The notes beneath the pieces were generated by a model. The model did no database searches. It saw only the letters and a program-made list of their open reading frames with translations, and was not told the origin of the DNA. 64,000 nt of DNA from Nannocystis sp. RBIL2 (lineage in GTDB: Bacteria; Myxococcota_A; Polyangia; Nannocystales; Nannocystaceae), in NCBI RefSeq assembly GCF_026626745.1, contig NZ_JAPNJW010000002.1:682001-746000 (forward strand), written 5' to 3'. Shown one piece after another: positions 27,087 to 36,058 of the stretch. Positions within the stretch are counted from its first letter, which is position 1. Each line of letters opens with the position of its first letter. A program made the position numbers and the translations under genes.

Positions 27087-30000
27087 TCAACTCTGGGTTT
27101 CTTCGTCCTTGGCCGCCGACTCGTCCCGCGAGCGTCGAGGCCCGGTCGATCGATCGTCGTCCCCGTCACTCTCACGCGACTCCGCGTGGTCCGCCTCGGC
27201 GGCGTCCAAATCACTGCGCTCGTCTTCCGCCGTCGCGTCCTCGTCCGGCGAATCTTCGCGCTCGCTCTCGTCGTCCAGCGGCGATCTCTCGTCGTCCGCG
27301 TCCAGCGAGCCGTCGCGCTCGTTCACTTCGTCCGGCGGCGAACCTATGTCGTCTGTGTCCAGCGAGTCGTCGCGCTCGCTCGCTTCGTCCGGCCGCGGGT
27401 CTTCGTCGTCCGTGTCCTGCGAGCCGTCGCGCTCGCTCGCTTCGTCCGGCGGCGAACCTTCGCCGTCCCCGTCCAGCGAATGATCAAGGTCGCTCGCCTC
27501 GTCCTCGGCCGAGCCCTCGTCCAGCGAGTCGTCGCGCTCGCTCGCTTCGTCCGTGTCTTTGACGAGCGAGTCATCAGACTCGCTCGCTTCGTCCGAATCC
27601 TCGCTCAGCGAGTCATCGACATCGCTCGCTTCGGCTGCGTCCTCGTCCAGCGAGTCAATCTCCTCGCTCGCTTCGTCCGGGTCACCGCCTTCGGGGAACC
27701 CGTGCGAAGACCCGCCGTCCGCGTCCTCGTCCAGCACGTACCTGCGCTCGGTCTCGACGGCCGCATCGTCGGCGCTGTCGTTCGCCGACTCAGCTGGCTC
27801 GCTGACATCGTCTGCGAGCGAGCCCCCGTCGTCCGCGAGCGAGCCCCCGTTGTCCGCGAGCGACCTTTCGTCGTCCGCCAGCGAGCTCTCCCCCTCGGCG
27901 AGCAAGCTCTCGCCGCCCGCGAGGGAGCTCTCGTCATCCGCCTCACTGACATCCTCGTCGCCCGGGCCATCGACAGCTGGAGCGCCCTCGTCATCCGAAT
28001 CCGCGGCGCTCTCGTCCGCAGAGTCGGCACGGGCACCCGCATCGACAGCTTGCGAGCCCTCGACGTCTCCGGCGCTCTCGTCCTGCGGCGAGCTCTCGTC
28101 ATCCACTTGCGAGCTCTCGACGTCCGACGAGTCCGAGCGCTCCGTCTCGCTCACCCCGTCACCACCCGCGCCATCGCCGGCTTCGCCGACTGCGGCCTCG
28201 CCCACCCGCGAGCTCTCGCCCTCATCCGCCTCGCCGGAAGCGGCCTCGCTCGTCCCAGGCCCAGCGTTCTCCTTGGCAGCCGCATCTTCGCCGGAAGCGC
28301 CGTCAGCCCCCAACGCCACCCCGCTCTCGACACCAGCTCCGGCGCCCGCCTCATCGGAGACCTCGCCTCCGGCCTGGGGACTCGCCTCGGCGCTGGCGGG
28401 CACGTCCTCGCCCTGCCCGTCCCCGGCTCCGGTCTCACCACTCGCCGCCGGCGCTTCACCCCCGGCATCACCCGAGTTCTCGCCCGCAGCTGCGGCCGTC
28501 GCCTCCGCGCCTGCCTCTGCGGCCATGTCCCCAGGGCCATGTCCCTCGGGACCGGTGAAACCGAGCACCTCTTGCCCGAGCGCCTCGGCCACCTGCAGGT
28601 CGCCGAGCCGCTCGCGCACGGTGGCCTTCGACTCCTCCGACAGGTCGCGGAAGTCCCGCAGCGTCGGGAGGTCGCGCAGCCCGCGGAGATTGAAAAATTC
28701 GAGGAAGCGAACGGTCGTCCCGTACAGCAGCGGGCGCCCCGGTTCGTCCTTCTTGCCGACGATCTGGATCAGCTCGCGCTCGAGCAGCGACTTCAACACC
28801 GCCCCGCTGTCGACCCCGCGGATGTCGTCGATCTCCGGCCGCGTGACCGGCTGCCGGTAGGCGACGATCGCCAGCGTCTCGATCTGCGTGCGGCTCAGCT
28901 TCGCCGGCTTCGCCTGCAACATCTTCTGCACCCACACCGCGTTCTCCGGGTGCGTGCGGAATTGGAACCCGCCTGCCACCTGCGCGAGCACCACCCCGCG
29001 CGAGCTCGTCACCTCCAACAGGTGCCGCAGCGCCAGCTGGATCTGCCGCTGACTGGTCTCCTGCAACACCTTTCGCAGGTCCTTGACCGACAACGGCTTC
29101 GCCGCCGAAAACAGCAGGCTCTCCAAAATCGACACCAGCCGCGCCGAGGCCTCGCCCTCGATCCCGCGCAGGTCGTCGTCCGGGTCGATCGGCAGCTCGT
29201 CGCTGAGCACGACGCCCGGCGTGGCGGTCCGCGGCGCCGAGGCTGCCGCGAGAGCCGCTGCGATCGGATCCTCGCCGCCTGCGCCCTCGGCCGGACTCGC
29301 GCCGTCGCCCCCGTCTGCGGGTGCGCCAGCATCGGGCGGCGAAACCTCGTCACCTGTCGCTTCGGACAGCTCCGACAGTTCGCCCGACGAGGGCCCTGCC
29401 TCCGCAGTGGTCGACCTGTCCCCTCGGACAGCCCGTCGCTTGCGCGGCGCCTCCGAACCATCCGCGGCGCTGTCGGCTACCGTCTCTTCAGACAGCACCC
29501 CAGCGTCCGCCTCGACCTCCGCGCCGCTCTCGGCAAGGCTGCTCTCTGTCTCTTCGGACAGCCCCGCAGCATCGCTCGCCTCGGACGCCTCGCCGCTCCG
29601 CTCGGCCGCGCCGGCGTCCCCCGGATTTTCCGAATCTTCGCTCACGCGCTCGCGTCGCGCCTCGTCTGCCTGCTCGGCCGAGGCGCCCGGGGCCGCCTGC
29701 GGGTCCGGCTCACCGCCAGTATCCTCGCGCTCGCCGCTCGCTCGTCCCGCGCGTCCACGGCGTTTTTTCGGGGCCCGCGGCGCTTCGTCGTCGGAGCTCC
29801 CTTCGCCCCCGCCGCCCTTGCTGCGCGCCGCGCCCCGCCCGCGACGCCCCGCCCGCGGCCGCGACTCCTCTTCGGACGGCCTCGCATCGCTCTCCTCCGA
29901 GGCCTCCACGCTCGTCGCTTCCGCCGCGAGCTCCTCACCGCTCTCCTCGGATGTCGAGTCGCCGGCCCCTTCGCTCGGGACCTCTTCCGCGGCCGCGTCC

Positions 30001-30140
30001 TCCGTCGGCGCGACGTCGTCACGCTCGGGCTCCGGCGTCGACTCGGTCGACTCGGGCGCCTCGGCATCGACGGCCGGCACGCTCTCGCCCGCATGTACCC
30101 GCGGAGGGGCCTTCAGGCCCGTCTTGCGCGGCTTCACCAT
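27087..30140 (-). CDS. scpB: SMC complex subunit ScpB with very long acidic extensions
   Basis: 1,017 residues; usual ScpB is about 180-250. Only about residues 330-515 are ScpB: two winged-helix domains with LESLLFSAAKPLSVKDLRKVL, FQFRTHPENAVWVQKMLQAKPAKLS, QIETLAIVAYRQPVTRPEIDDIRGVDSGAVLKSLLERELI and GRPLLYGTT. ScpB dimers clamp the kleisin ScpA in the condensin that organises the chromosome. The 330-residue N-terminal and 500-residue C-terminal parts are Asp/Glu/Ser/Ala-rich and likely disordered. The C-terminal part carries tandem ASERDDSLD-type units. The start lies 25 bases past the scpA stop. The frame keeps normal codon bias throughout, so the extensions seem to be translated. Confidence 0.9.
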   Translation of the reverse strand: MVKPRKTGLKAPPRVHAGESVPAVDAEAPESTESTPEPERDDVAPTEDAAAEEVPSEGAGDSTSEESGEELAAEATSVEASEESDARPSEEESRPRAGRRGRGAARSKGGGGEGSSDDEAPRAPKKRRGRAGRASGEREDTGGEPDPQAAPGASAEQADEARRERVSEDSENPGDAGAAERSGEASEASDAAGLSEETESSLAESGAEVEADAGVLSEETVADSAADGSEAPRKRRAVRGDRSTTAEAGPSSGELSELSEATGDEVSPPDAGAPADGGDGASPAEGAGGEDPIAAALAAASAPRTATPGVVLSDELPIDPDDDLRGIEGEASARLVSILESLLFSAAKPLSVKDLRKVLQETSQRQIQLALRHLLEVTSSRGVVLAQVAGGFQFRTHPENAVWVQKMLQAKPAKLSRTQIETLAIVAYRQPVTRPEIDDIRGVDSGAVLKSLLERELIQIVGKKDEPGRPLLYGTTVRFLEFFNLRGLRDLPTLRDFRDLSEESKATVRERLGDLQVAEALGQEVLGFTGPEGHGPGDMAAEAGAEATAAAAGENSGDAGGEAPAASGETGAGDGQGEDVPASAEASPQAGGEVSDEAGAGAGVESGVALGADGASGEDAAAKENAGPGTSEAASGEADEGESSRVGEAAVGEAGDGAGGDGVSETERSDSSDVESSQVDDESSPQDESAGDVEGSQAVDAGARADSADESAADSDDEGAPAVDGPGDEDVSEADDESSLAGGESLLAEGESSLADDERSLADNGGSLADDGGSLADDVSEPAESANDSADDAAVETERRYVLDEDADGGSSHGFPEGGDPDEASEEIDSLDEDAAEASDVDDSLSEDSDEASESDDSLVKDTDEASERDDSLDEGSAEDEASDLDHSLDGDGEGSPPDEASERDGSQDTDDEDPRPDEASERDDSLDTDDIGSPPDEVNERDGSLDADDERSPLDDESEREDSPDEDATAEDERSDLDAAEADHAESRESDGDDDRSTGPRRSRDESAAKDEETQS
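27280..27700. repeat. 57- to 60-base tandem repeats in the 3-prime part of scpB
   Basis: The block TCGTCGCGCTCGCTCGCTTC, or close variants, recurs near 27310, 27367, 27424, 27530, 27570 and 27625. It codes for DEASERDDSLD units of 19-20 residues on the minus strand. This repeat is unrelated to the CATG family. Confidence 0.75.
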
Positions 30141-30165
30141 GTCCTACCCCCTGTCACGGCCGCCG

Positions 30166-33100
30166 TCACTGCGCGTCATCCTCATCATCGTCGACGTCGC
30201 CGAGCTCGCGCGCCCCGAGGCCTTCACCGGTGTTGAGGAACAACCCGCCGGCCTCGTCTTCGTCGCTGTCCGAACGGACAGGTTTGCTCGCATCATCCTC
30301 GCTGCTCGACGGCTCGGCGTCCGACGCCGCCGGTTCGTCCGCGCCCTCGCCGCTCGCCAGGCTATCCTTCGGGACATCCTCCGCCTCCGCGGCTGCGTCT
30401 GCGACCGCCTCGGCCGATCTCGCGGACTCGACCTCGGCCGCCGCGAGCTCCTCTTTCAAGACATCTTCCGCAGCACCATCCCCGTCCGCTGCCGTCGATG
30501 TCGCCAGACTGTCGCCGAGGGCATCCTCCCCGCCCTCTTCCGGAACCGTCGCCTCGATCCCCTCGGCCGTCGAGCTGTCCCTGAGGAGGACCTCTTGCGC
30601 ACTCTCATCCTCGGCTGCAGCCGGTGACTCCATCGCATGGAAGCCGCCGCCCATCGAGCTGGCCTCGAGGACATCTTCCTCTCCAGCCGCGACCTTCGAC
30701 CCCGTAGCCGCGACCCCGCCGCCCTCCGAGCTGGCCCCGAAGACATCTTCCGTTTCGTCCCCCGCCGCAACTGTCGGATCCGTCGCCCCGGCCCCTCGTT
30801 CCTCCGCCGAGCTCGCCGGCTCGGCCTCGCCCCCAATGGCCGTCGAGCCTTCTTCGAGGGCTCGTTCCTCCGCCGAGCTCGCCGGCTCCGACGCTTCCAA
30901 ACTTTCAACGTGGAGTCTGTCCTCAAGGACATCTTCCGCGACCTCATCCCCGGTCGCCGCCGGTGCCTCCGCGTCGGCTCCACCGACCGCCGAACTGTCC
31001 GTTAAAACATCCTCTGCGGCTTCGTCCCTGGCCATTGCCGGCGGCGGCGCCGATCCAGCGTCCGCCCCACCGGTAACGAACGTCTCGGGATTGGTCGCGG
31101 CAAGGACTTCGGCCGCATCACGGGCGCCGCTCGCCATATCCGAGGAAGTAAGGACCTCCTCAACCTCCGACGCCCCCTCGCCAAGCTCCGCCGCGATGTC
31201 GACTACCGTGTGCGCCGTCTCGCGGTCTTGTGATGCCTCTGCGGGCTCCTCGGCATCGTCGGCACGCGAAATGTCCTCGGGGACATCCTCGGTCAGCAGC
31301 GCAACATCCGCCGCTGTCTCAGCGGACACCTCGCTGGGCTCGACAGCATCTTCCACGGCCGCGGTGCTCGAAGAAGCAATGGCCTCGCCGTCCTCGTCCG
31401 CACCGGACATGTCCCCGAGTACATCCTCGCCCGGCGGCCAGTCGGCGCTCGCTGCCGCGTCGACCTCGATCGAACGAGCATCCTCCTCCGACGACGTGTC
31501 GCCATCCACCTGGCGCTCCGTCGCCTCTGGCGCGCCCACTGCCGGCAAGAACGCCTCGACACGCTCCCCGAGACCTTCCGCGCCCTCACGCCTCGGCGCC
31601 GAGAGCTCTGGCTCGCCGTCACTCTCCGGGCTCGCAAGGCCCTGGTCGACCTCGAGGCCCGCCGCGGCACCGTCGCTCTCGGACGCATCCGGGACGCCTT
31701 CGTAACGCTCCGGCGGCTCGCCCTCTAGGACCCCGCCTGCTGTCGGCCCAACCCCGTCCGGTGCCTCGAACTCGCTATCTGTCGACGCAACGTCGAGGAC
31801 ATCCTCGCCCGCGAGCGCTGCCCCGGCCCCGTCACCTTCGTCCGGGCCGACGCTCCGCACCTCGATGCCCGCGCCCGACATGCCCTCGCGAACGCCCTCT
31901 TCCCCGGGCGCGTCGTCGAGGCGTCCTTCGTGCACCGCGACGCTGAGCGCCTCACCATCGCGCTCGCTCGAGTTCGACGTCACATCGGAGCTCGCCTCCG
32001 ACCTGTCCTCAAAGACATCCTCGGCGTCCGGCGCCTCTTCACCGGCGCTCGCGTCAGCCGCCTCCGACATGCCCTCAAGGACACCCTCGGCTCCCGGCTC
32101 CTCGTCGCCCGCATCGGCCGCGTCCGCGAAGTCGCTCGCCTCAGACCTGTCCTCAAAGACACTCTCAGGCCTCGGCGTCGCATCACCCGCGTCCGCGCGG
32201 TCGCCCTCGAGGCGATCCTCGGCCCCAGACCTCTCGTCCAGGGCACCCGCGTCGGCCGCGTCCTCGCGCAGCTCCGCCATGTCCTCGAGGACATCCTCGC
32301 CCCGCCCCGCTCCATCAGCCGCGCTCGCCGCCGACTCTTCCTCGGCCGTCCCGCCCGGACGTCGGCCCCACCGCGGCCCCTCGGGCTCGCGCGGCACCTC
32401 GGCGCTGCTCCCTTCGACGATCACCAGCCGTCCGTCCGGCCCGTCGTCCAACGCCTCGTCCCTGTCCTCGAAGACATCCGCCCGGGCCATCCGGCTCTCG
32501 CTCCGGCTGCGCCGTGGCGCCGGGCGCGGCTCGTCGTCGTACTCGCTCGCGGGGTCGTTCGCCGCCACGTCCTCGCTCTCGTCGGAGTAACCGACGACCG
32601 GCTCCTCGGGCTCCTGCACCGACGCCAGCGCCTCGGCGAGCAGGGCCGCCTCTTCGACCGCGTCGAGCTCGGCCTCGGTCGGGCGCTTCGGGGCGCTCGG
32701 TGCCGGGCGCTCCGCCTCGCCGTCCTTCGGCTTCGGCGCGCCGAAGCTCGCGTCCTCGTCGTAATCGGCCAGCGCCTGCTGCGTCTCCTGGGCCGACGCG
32801 CGGCGGTAGATCCGGATCGTCGTGGTGTCTTGCGGCTGCTGCACCCCCGCGACCCCGAGCTTGACCATCTCGAGGATCGACATCAGCGTCACCACGAGCA
32901 TCGCCCGCAGCTCGCGCTCGCTGTTCCAGGTGCGGTTCAGGAACAGCTCTTCGAACTCGAAGTGCGGCTTCTCGTCGAGGATCAGCGCCAGCTGCTTGAT
33001 CCGCTGGGCCACCGTCACCGCCTCGATCTGCACCTCGTGCGTCGACTTCACCTTCGCGCGCGTGAGCACGCGGTAGTACGCCTCCGCGAGGTTGAACAGC

Positions 33101-33603
33101 GACACTGGCGCGAGGCCCGGGTCGATCGGCGGCATCACCAGCTCGGCGCCGCGGGCGAACACGTCGCGGCCCGACACCGGCAGCGAGTCGAGCTCGGCCG
33201 CCGCCTGCTTGAACCGCTCGTACTCGACCAGCCGGCGGATCAGCGCCTCGCGCGGGTCCTCGCCCTCCTCTTCCTCGCTCTGACCCGCCTCGCGCGCGCG
33301 CGGCTCGGGCGGCAGCAGCTCGCGGCTCTTGAGGTACGCCAGCGTCGCCGCCATCACCAGGTAGTCGCCGGCGATCTCGAGGTCGAGCTGGCGCATCACG
33401 TCGAGGTACGCGAGGTACTTCTCGGCGACGAACGAGATCGGGATGTCGAGGATGTCGAGCTCGTGCTTGCGCACCAGGTGCAGCAGCAGATCGAGCGGGC
33501 CTTCGAACACCTCGAGCTCGACCGAGTAGATCGGGCTCGCGGCGCCCTTGCGCTCACGCGGGCGAGGGCCTCCCTCGCCGAGGCCGGTGCTTCCCTGCTC
33601 CAT
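30166..33603 (-). CDS. scpA: SMC complex kleisin ScpA with an 860-residue acidic, repeat-encoded tail
   Basis: 1,145 residues; usual ScpA is about 250-300. The kleisin part covers about residues 25-285: YSVELEVFEGPLDLLLHLVRKHELDILDIPI, AGDYLVMAATLAYLKSRELLP, EALIRRLVEYERFKQAA, and a C-terminal winged helix LRAMLVVTLMSILEMVKLGV. ScpA bridges the heads of SMC. The remaining 860 residues are Glu/Asp/Ala/Ser-rich and contain tens of EDVLEDMS, VFEDRSEA and VLEGMSE motifs, which the CATG-type DNA repeat encodes. I chose ATG 33601-33603; the reading frame is open further upstream through the M50 gene. Order M50-scpA-scpB-rluB suggests an operon. Confidence 0.9.
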   Translation of the reverse strand: MEQGSTGLGEGGPRPRERKGAASPIYSVELEVFEGPLDLLLHLVRKHELDILDIPISFVAEKYLAYLDVMRQLDLEIAGDYLVMAATLAYLKSRELLPPEPRAREAGQSEEEEGEDPREALIRRLVEYERFKQAAAELDSLPVSGRDVFARGAELVMPPIDPGLAPVSLFNLAEAYYRVLTRAKVKSTHEVQIEAVTVAQRIKQLALILDEKPHFEFEELFLNRTWNSERELRAMLVVTLMSILEMVKLGVAGVQQPQDTTTIRIYRRASAQETQQALADYDEDASFGAPKPKDGEAERPAPSAPKRPTEAELDAVEEAALLAEALASVQEPEEPVVGYSDESEDVAANDPASEYDDEPRPAPRRSRSESRMARADVFEDRDEALDDGPDGRLVIVEGSSAEVPREPEGPRWGRRPGGTAEEESAASAADGAGRGEDVLEDMAELREDAADAGALDERSGAEDRLEGDRADAGDATPRPESVFEDRSEASDFADAADAGDEEPGAEGVLEGMSEAADASAGEEAPDAEDVFEDRSEASSDVTSNSSERDGEALSVAVHEGRLDDAPGEEGVREGMSGAGIEVRSVGPDEGDGAGAALAGEDVLDVASTDSEFEAPDGVGPTAGGVLEGEPPERYEGVPDASESDGAAAGLEVDQGLASPESDGEPELSAPRREGAEGLGERVEAFLPAVGAPEATERQVDGDTSSEEDARSIEVDAAASADWPPGEDVLGDMSGADEDGEAIASSSTAAVEDAVEPSEVSAETAADVALLTEDVPEDISRADDAEEPAEASQDRETAHTVVDIAAELGEGASEVEEVLTSSDMASGARDAAEVLAATNPETFVTGGADAGSAPPPAMARDEAAEDVLTDSSAVGGADAEAPAATGDEVAEDVLEDRLHVESLEASEPASSAEERALEEGSTAIGGEAEPASSAEERGAGATDPTVAAGDETEDVFGASSEGGGVAATGSKVAAGEEDVLEASSMGGGFHAMESPAAAEDESAQEVLLRDSSTAEGIEATVPEEGGEDALGDSLATSTAADGDGAAEDVLKEELAAAEVESARSAEAVADAAAEAEDVPKDSLASGEGADEPAASDAEPSSSEDDASKPVRSDSDEDEAGGLFLNTGEGLGARELGDVDDDEDDAQ
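30255..32480. repeat. Dispersed TGTCC-N4-GACA units along the scpA tail
   Basis: Copies include CTGTCCGAACGGACAGG near 30269, ATGTCCTCGGGGACATCC near 31271, CATGTCCCCGAGTACATCC near 31409, CCTGTCCTCAAAGACATCC near 32000, CATGCCCTCAAGGACACC near 32069, CATGTCCTCGAGGACATCC near 32279 and CCTGTCCTCGAAGACATCC near 32461. Many single GACATC half-units lie between them. Most keep the same reading frame and so give D-V-L/F-E-D peptides, unlike copies in other genes. Confidence 0.8.
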
Positions 33604-33632
33604 CGCCCGCTCCCGCTCGCTCACGCCCCGCT

Positions 33633-34367
33633 TCAGCGCCCCAGCAGGCCGGCGTAGGCGGTGAGCCAGCGGACGTCGACCAGCGCCATGCTCTTGAACG
33701 CGAGCCGCATCACCGGTTCGAAGATGATGGCCAGCGCCGGCGACAGCAGCAGCGCCAGCAGGATGGCCCAGCCCCACTTCGCCAGGAAGTCGTCGATCGC
33801 CTGCGCGCGCGACGGGAGCAGCCACGCCAGCACCTTGCCGCCGTCGAGCGGGTGCACCGGCAGCAGGTTGAACACCGCCAGCGTGATGTTCATGATGAAG
33901 AACAGGCCGAGCACGCCGAACAGGCTCGCGTGCGCGTCGGGCGAGACCCCGCCGGCCACCAGGCCCCAGGCCAGCAGCGCCACCAGCAGCGCCTGCAGTA
34001 CGTTCGACAGCGGGCCCGCGAACGCGACCAGCGCCATCCCGCCGCGCATGCTCACCTTGCGGTTGTAGTAGCGCGGCTGGGTGTTGACCGGGCGGCCCCA
34101 GCCGAACAGCGGCGCGCGCGTCAGCCCCGCGAACAGCGGCAGCGCGATGGTGCCGATCGGGTCGGCGTGCGCCAGCGGGTTCAGGGTCAGGCGACCCTCG
34201 CGCCCCGGCGTCGGGTCGCCCAGGCGGTCCGCAGTGTACGCGTGGGCGAACTCGTGGACCGCGGTGGCCAGCACCAGGCAGACGACGAAGACGAGCATGC
34301 GCCGGACGTCGGCGGCCTGGACGCCGAGCAGGCCGAGCACGGCAATTTGGGAGAGAGCGCGATCCAC
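33633..34367 (-). CDS. Site-2-protease family (M50) membrane zinc peptidase
   Basis: About 244 residues, multi-pass. The zinc motif HEFAH in ATAVHEFAHAYTADRLGDPTP and the second motif LLPVHPLDGGKVL identify the short YwhC/Rv1735-type S2P subfamily that has no PDZ domain. GRLTLNPLAHADPIGTIALPL is a further family mark. The substrate is unknown; genes of this type often sit next to scpA. The start is uncertain: GTG 34365-34367 gives an N-terminal amphipathic segment, while ATG 34296-34298 starts just before the first helix. No good ribosome site favours either. Confidence 0.85.
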   Translation of the reverse strand: MDRALSQIAVLGLLGVQAADVRRMLVFVVCLVLATAVHEFAHAYTADRLGDPTPGREGRLTLNPLAHADPIGTIALPLFAGLTRAPLFGWGRPVNTQPRYYNRKVSMRGGMALVAFAGPLSNVLQALLVALLAWGLVAGGVSPDAHASLFGVLGLFFIMNITLAVFNLLPVHPLDGGKVLAWLLPSRAQAIDDFLAKWGWAILLALLLSPALAIIFEPVMRLAFKSMALVDVRWLTAYAGLLGR

Positions 34368-34661
34368 GGCGAGACGCCCGCACGAGCGGGACCGGGCAAA
34401 ATTACCGCCCGCGCCCGCCCGAGTCAAACCTCGGGCCCCCGCGCTCGCAGACCCGGCCCCCGGGCGGCGTGAGCCGGCGCAAATTCCGGCCCCGCCGGCC
34501 CCGTCCGCGCTCGCCGACGCGGATCACGGATGACCGATCGGACATGCCCGTTCGACCATGTCTCTCGCGCCACGCGACGCCCGCCCGCCGCGTCGACCGG
34601 CGACGCTCACGCCCGCGGGGTGCCGCTCATCACGCTCGCGCAGGGGGTCGCCCGGCGACGG

Positions 34662-35660
34662 TCACGCCCGCGGGTGGTGCCGCTTGTGACGCTCGCGCAG
34701 GTGGTCGCGCGTGACGTGCGTGTAGATTTCGGTGGTCCCGATGTCAGCGTGGCCGAGCAGCGCCTGGACCGCGCGCAGGTCGGCGCCGCCCTCGAGCAAG
34801 TGCGTCGCGAAGCTGTGCCGCAGCTTGTGCGGCGAGATCGGGCGCGTGACCCCGATCGCCAGCGCGTACTCCCGCAGCTTGAGGAAGAAACCCACCCGCG
34901 ACAGGCGCCCGCCGCGGTGGTTGACGAACACCCAGCGCACCGTCCCGCGCACCAGCTCCGGCCGCCCGCTCGTCAGCCACGCCTGCAGCGCGGCGATGGC
35001 CGGCGACCCGAGCGGCACCAGCCGCTGCTTGTCGCCCTTGCCGGTGAGGCGCACGATCGCCTGGTCGAGATAGAGCCGGTCGAGGGTGAGGTCGAGGGCC
35101 TCGGAGATCCGGCAACCTGTCGCATAGAGCAGCTCGAGCAAGGCCGTGTCGCGCAGCGCCAGCGGGCCGTCCTGCCCCGGCGCGGCCAGCAAGGCTTCGA
35201 CCTCGCCGCGACTCAGCAGCTCGGGCAATCGCTTGGGCAGCTTGGGCAGCCGCAGCGCCTGCGCAGGGTCGATGTCGAGCCGACCCTCCTCGCGCAAGAA
35301 GCGGAACAGCCCGCGCACCGCGGTCAGCCGCCGGGCCTGGCTGCGCGGCGACAGCCCCGCCTGCGACAGGCCGACGGCGAACCGCAGCAGCAGCGCCGGC
35401 GTCACCGCGTCCAGCGCCGCGACGTCGGCCGCCTCGGCGTGGCCCGCGAACGCCTCGAGGTCGCCCGTGTACGCCAGCAGCGAGTTGGGCCGCAGCCGCC
35501 GCTCGACCTTCAGGTGCTCGAGGTAGTCCTCGATCGCCCGGGCGAGCGTCTGGGCGTTCGCCTGGCGCTTCGGACCTGTCCCTTCGGACCTGCTCGAAGG
35601 GCCAGCGCCGGCCGCCCCGCCGCGAGCCCTGCCGGGCCCGGCGCGGCGGCCTGGGGTCAA
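34662..35660 (-). CDS. Xer-type tyrosine recombinase
   Basis: 332 residues. The N-terminal SAM-like DNA-binding domain (about 40-130) is followed by a catalytic domain with Arg in YATGCRISEALDL, Lys in GKGDKQRLVPL, HKLRHSFATHLLEGGADLRAVQALLGH and catalytic Tyr in TEIYTHV. This is the XerC/XerD layout used to resolve chromosome dimers at dif; XerD resemblance is stronger. A repeat-rich 35-residue extension (GTGPKRQAN region) precedes the domain. The apparent TTG start overlaps the stop of the response regulator by four bases, placing it at the end of the Che operon. No dif site was recognised. Confidence 0.88.
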   Translation of the reverse strand: MTPGRRAGPGRARGGAAGAGPSSRSEGTGPKRQANAQTLARAIEDYLEHLKVERRLRPNSLLAYTGDLEAFAGHAEAADVAALDAVTPALLLRFAVGLSQAGLSPRSQARRLTAVRGLFRFLREEGRLDIDPAQALRLPKLPKRLPELLSRGEVEALLAAPGQDGPLALRDTALLELLYATGCRISEALDLTLDRLYLDQAIVRLTGKGDKQRLVPLGSPAIAALQAWLTSGRPELVRGTVRWVFVNHRGGRLSRVGFFLKLREYALAIGVTRPISPHKLRHSFATHLLEGGADLRAVQALLGHADIGTTEIYTHVTRDHLRERHKRHHPRA

Positions 35661-36058
35661 CGCTCCTCCAGGCCGAGGGTCTCGCGCACCAGCTTGATGA
35701 CCGCGGGGGCCTGGATGGGCTTGGTGATGTACGCGTTGGCGCCCAGCGCCAGCGCGCGCTGTCGATCCTCTGCGGCCCCCTCGGTCGTGATGATGATGAT
35801 CGGCACGTCCTGGTAGGTCTCGTCGGCGCGCAGGCGCTTGACGAGCTTCAGCCCGTCGAGGATGGGCATGTTGATGTCGGTGATGATGATGTCGAACTTG
35901 GTGCCCGACAGGCGGCGGAGCGCGTCGACGCCGTCATCGGCCTCGACCACGCTGAGCTCCCGGATCCGCGACAACGCGAACACGATCATCTTACGCATCG
36001 GCGGGCTGTCTTCGACCACCAACGCGTTGAGCCGGCGAGTTTGGGTGTCCTGGGTCAT
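35657..36058 (-). CDS. Single-domain response regulator
   Basis: 133 residues, a receiver domain alone. It has the acidic pair in LVVEDSPPMRK, phospho-acceptor Asp in IIITDINMPILDG, Thr in IIITTEG and Lys in ITKPIQAP. Such CheY-like proteins carry signals from a CheA kinase to an output. I chose ATG 36056-36058 (MTQDTQT), which overlaps the GAF gene stop by four bases; the frame is open 22 codons further upstream. Confidence 0.9.
   Translation of the reverse strand: MTQDTQTRRLNALVVEDSPPMRKMIVFALSRIRELSVVEADDGVDALRRLSGTKFDIIITDINMPILDGLKLVKRLRADETYQDVPIIIITTEGAAEDRQRALALGANAYITKPIQAPAVIKLVRETLGLEER

Noticed and set aside
25125..30236. Plus-strand frame of about 1,700 codons across rluB and scpB
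   Set aside because: It is antisense to two clear genes and consists of low-complexity Arg/Ala/Pro or Val/Arg runs caused by repeats.
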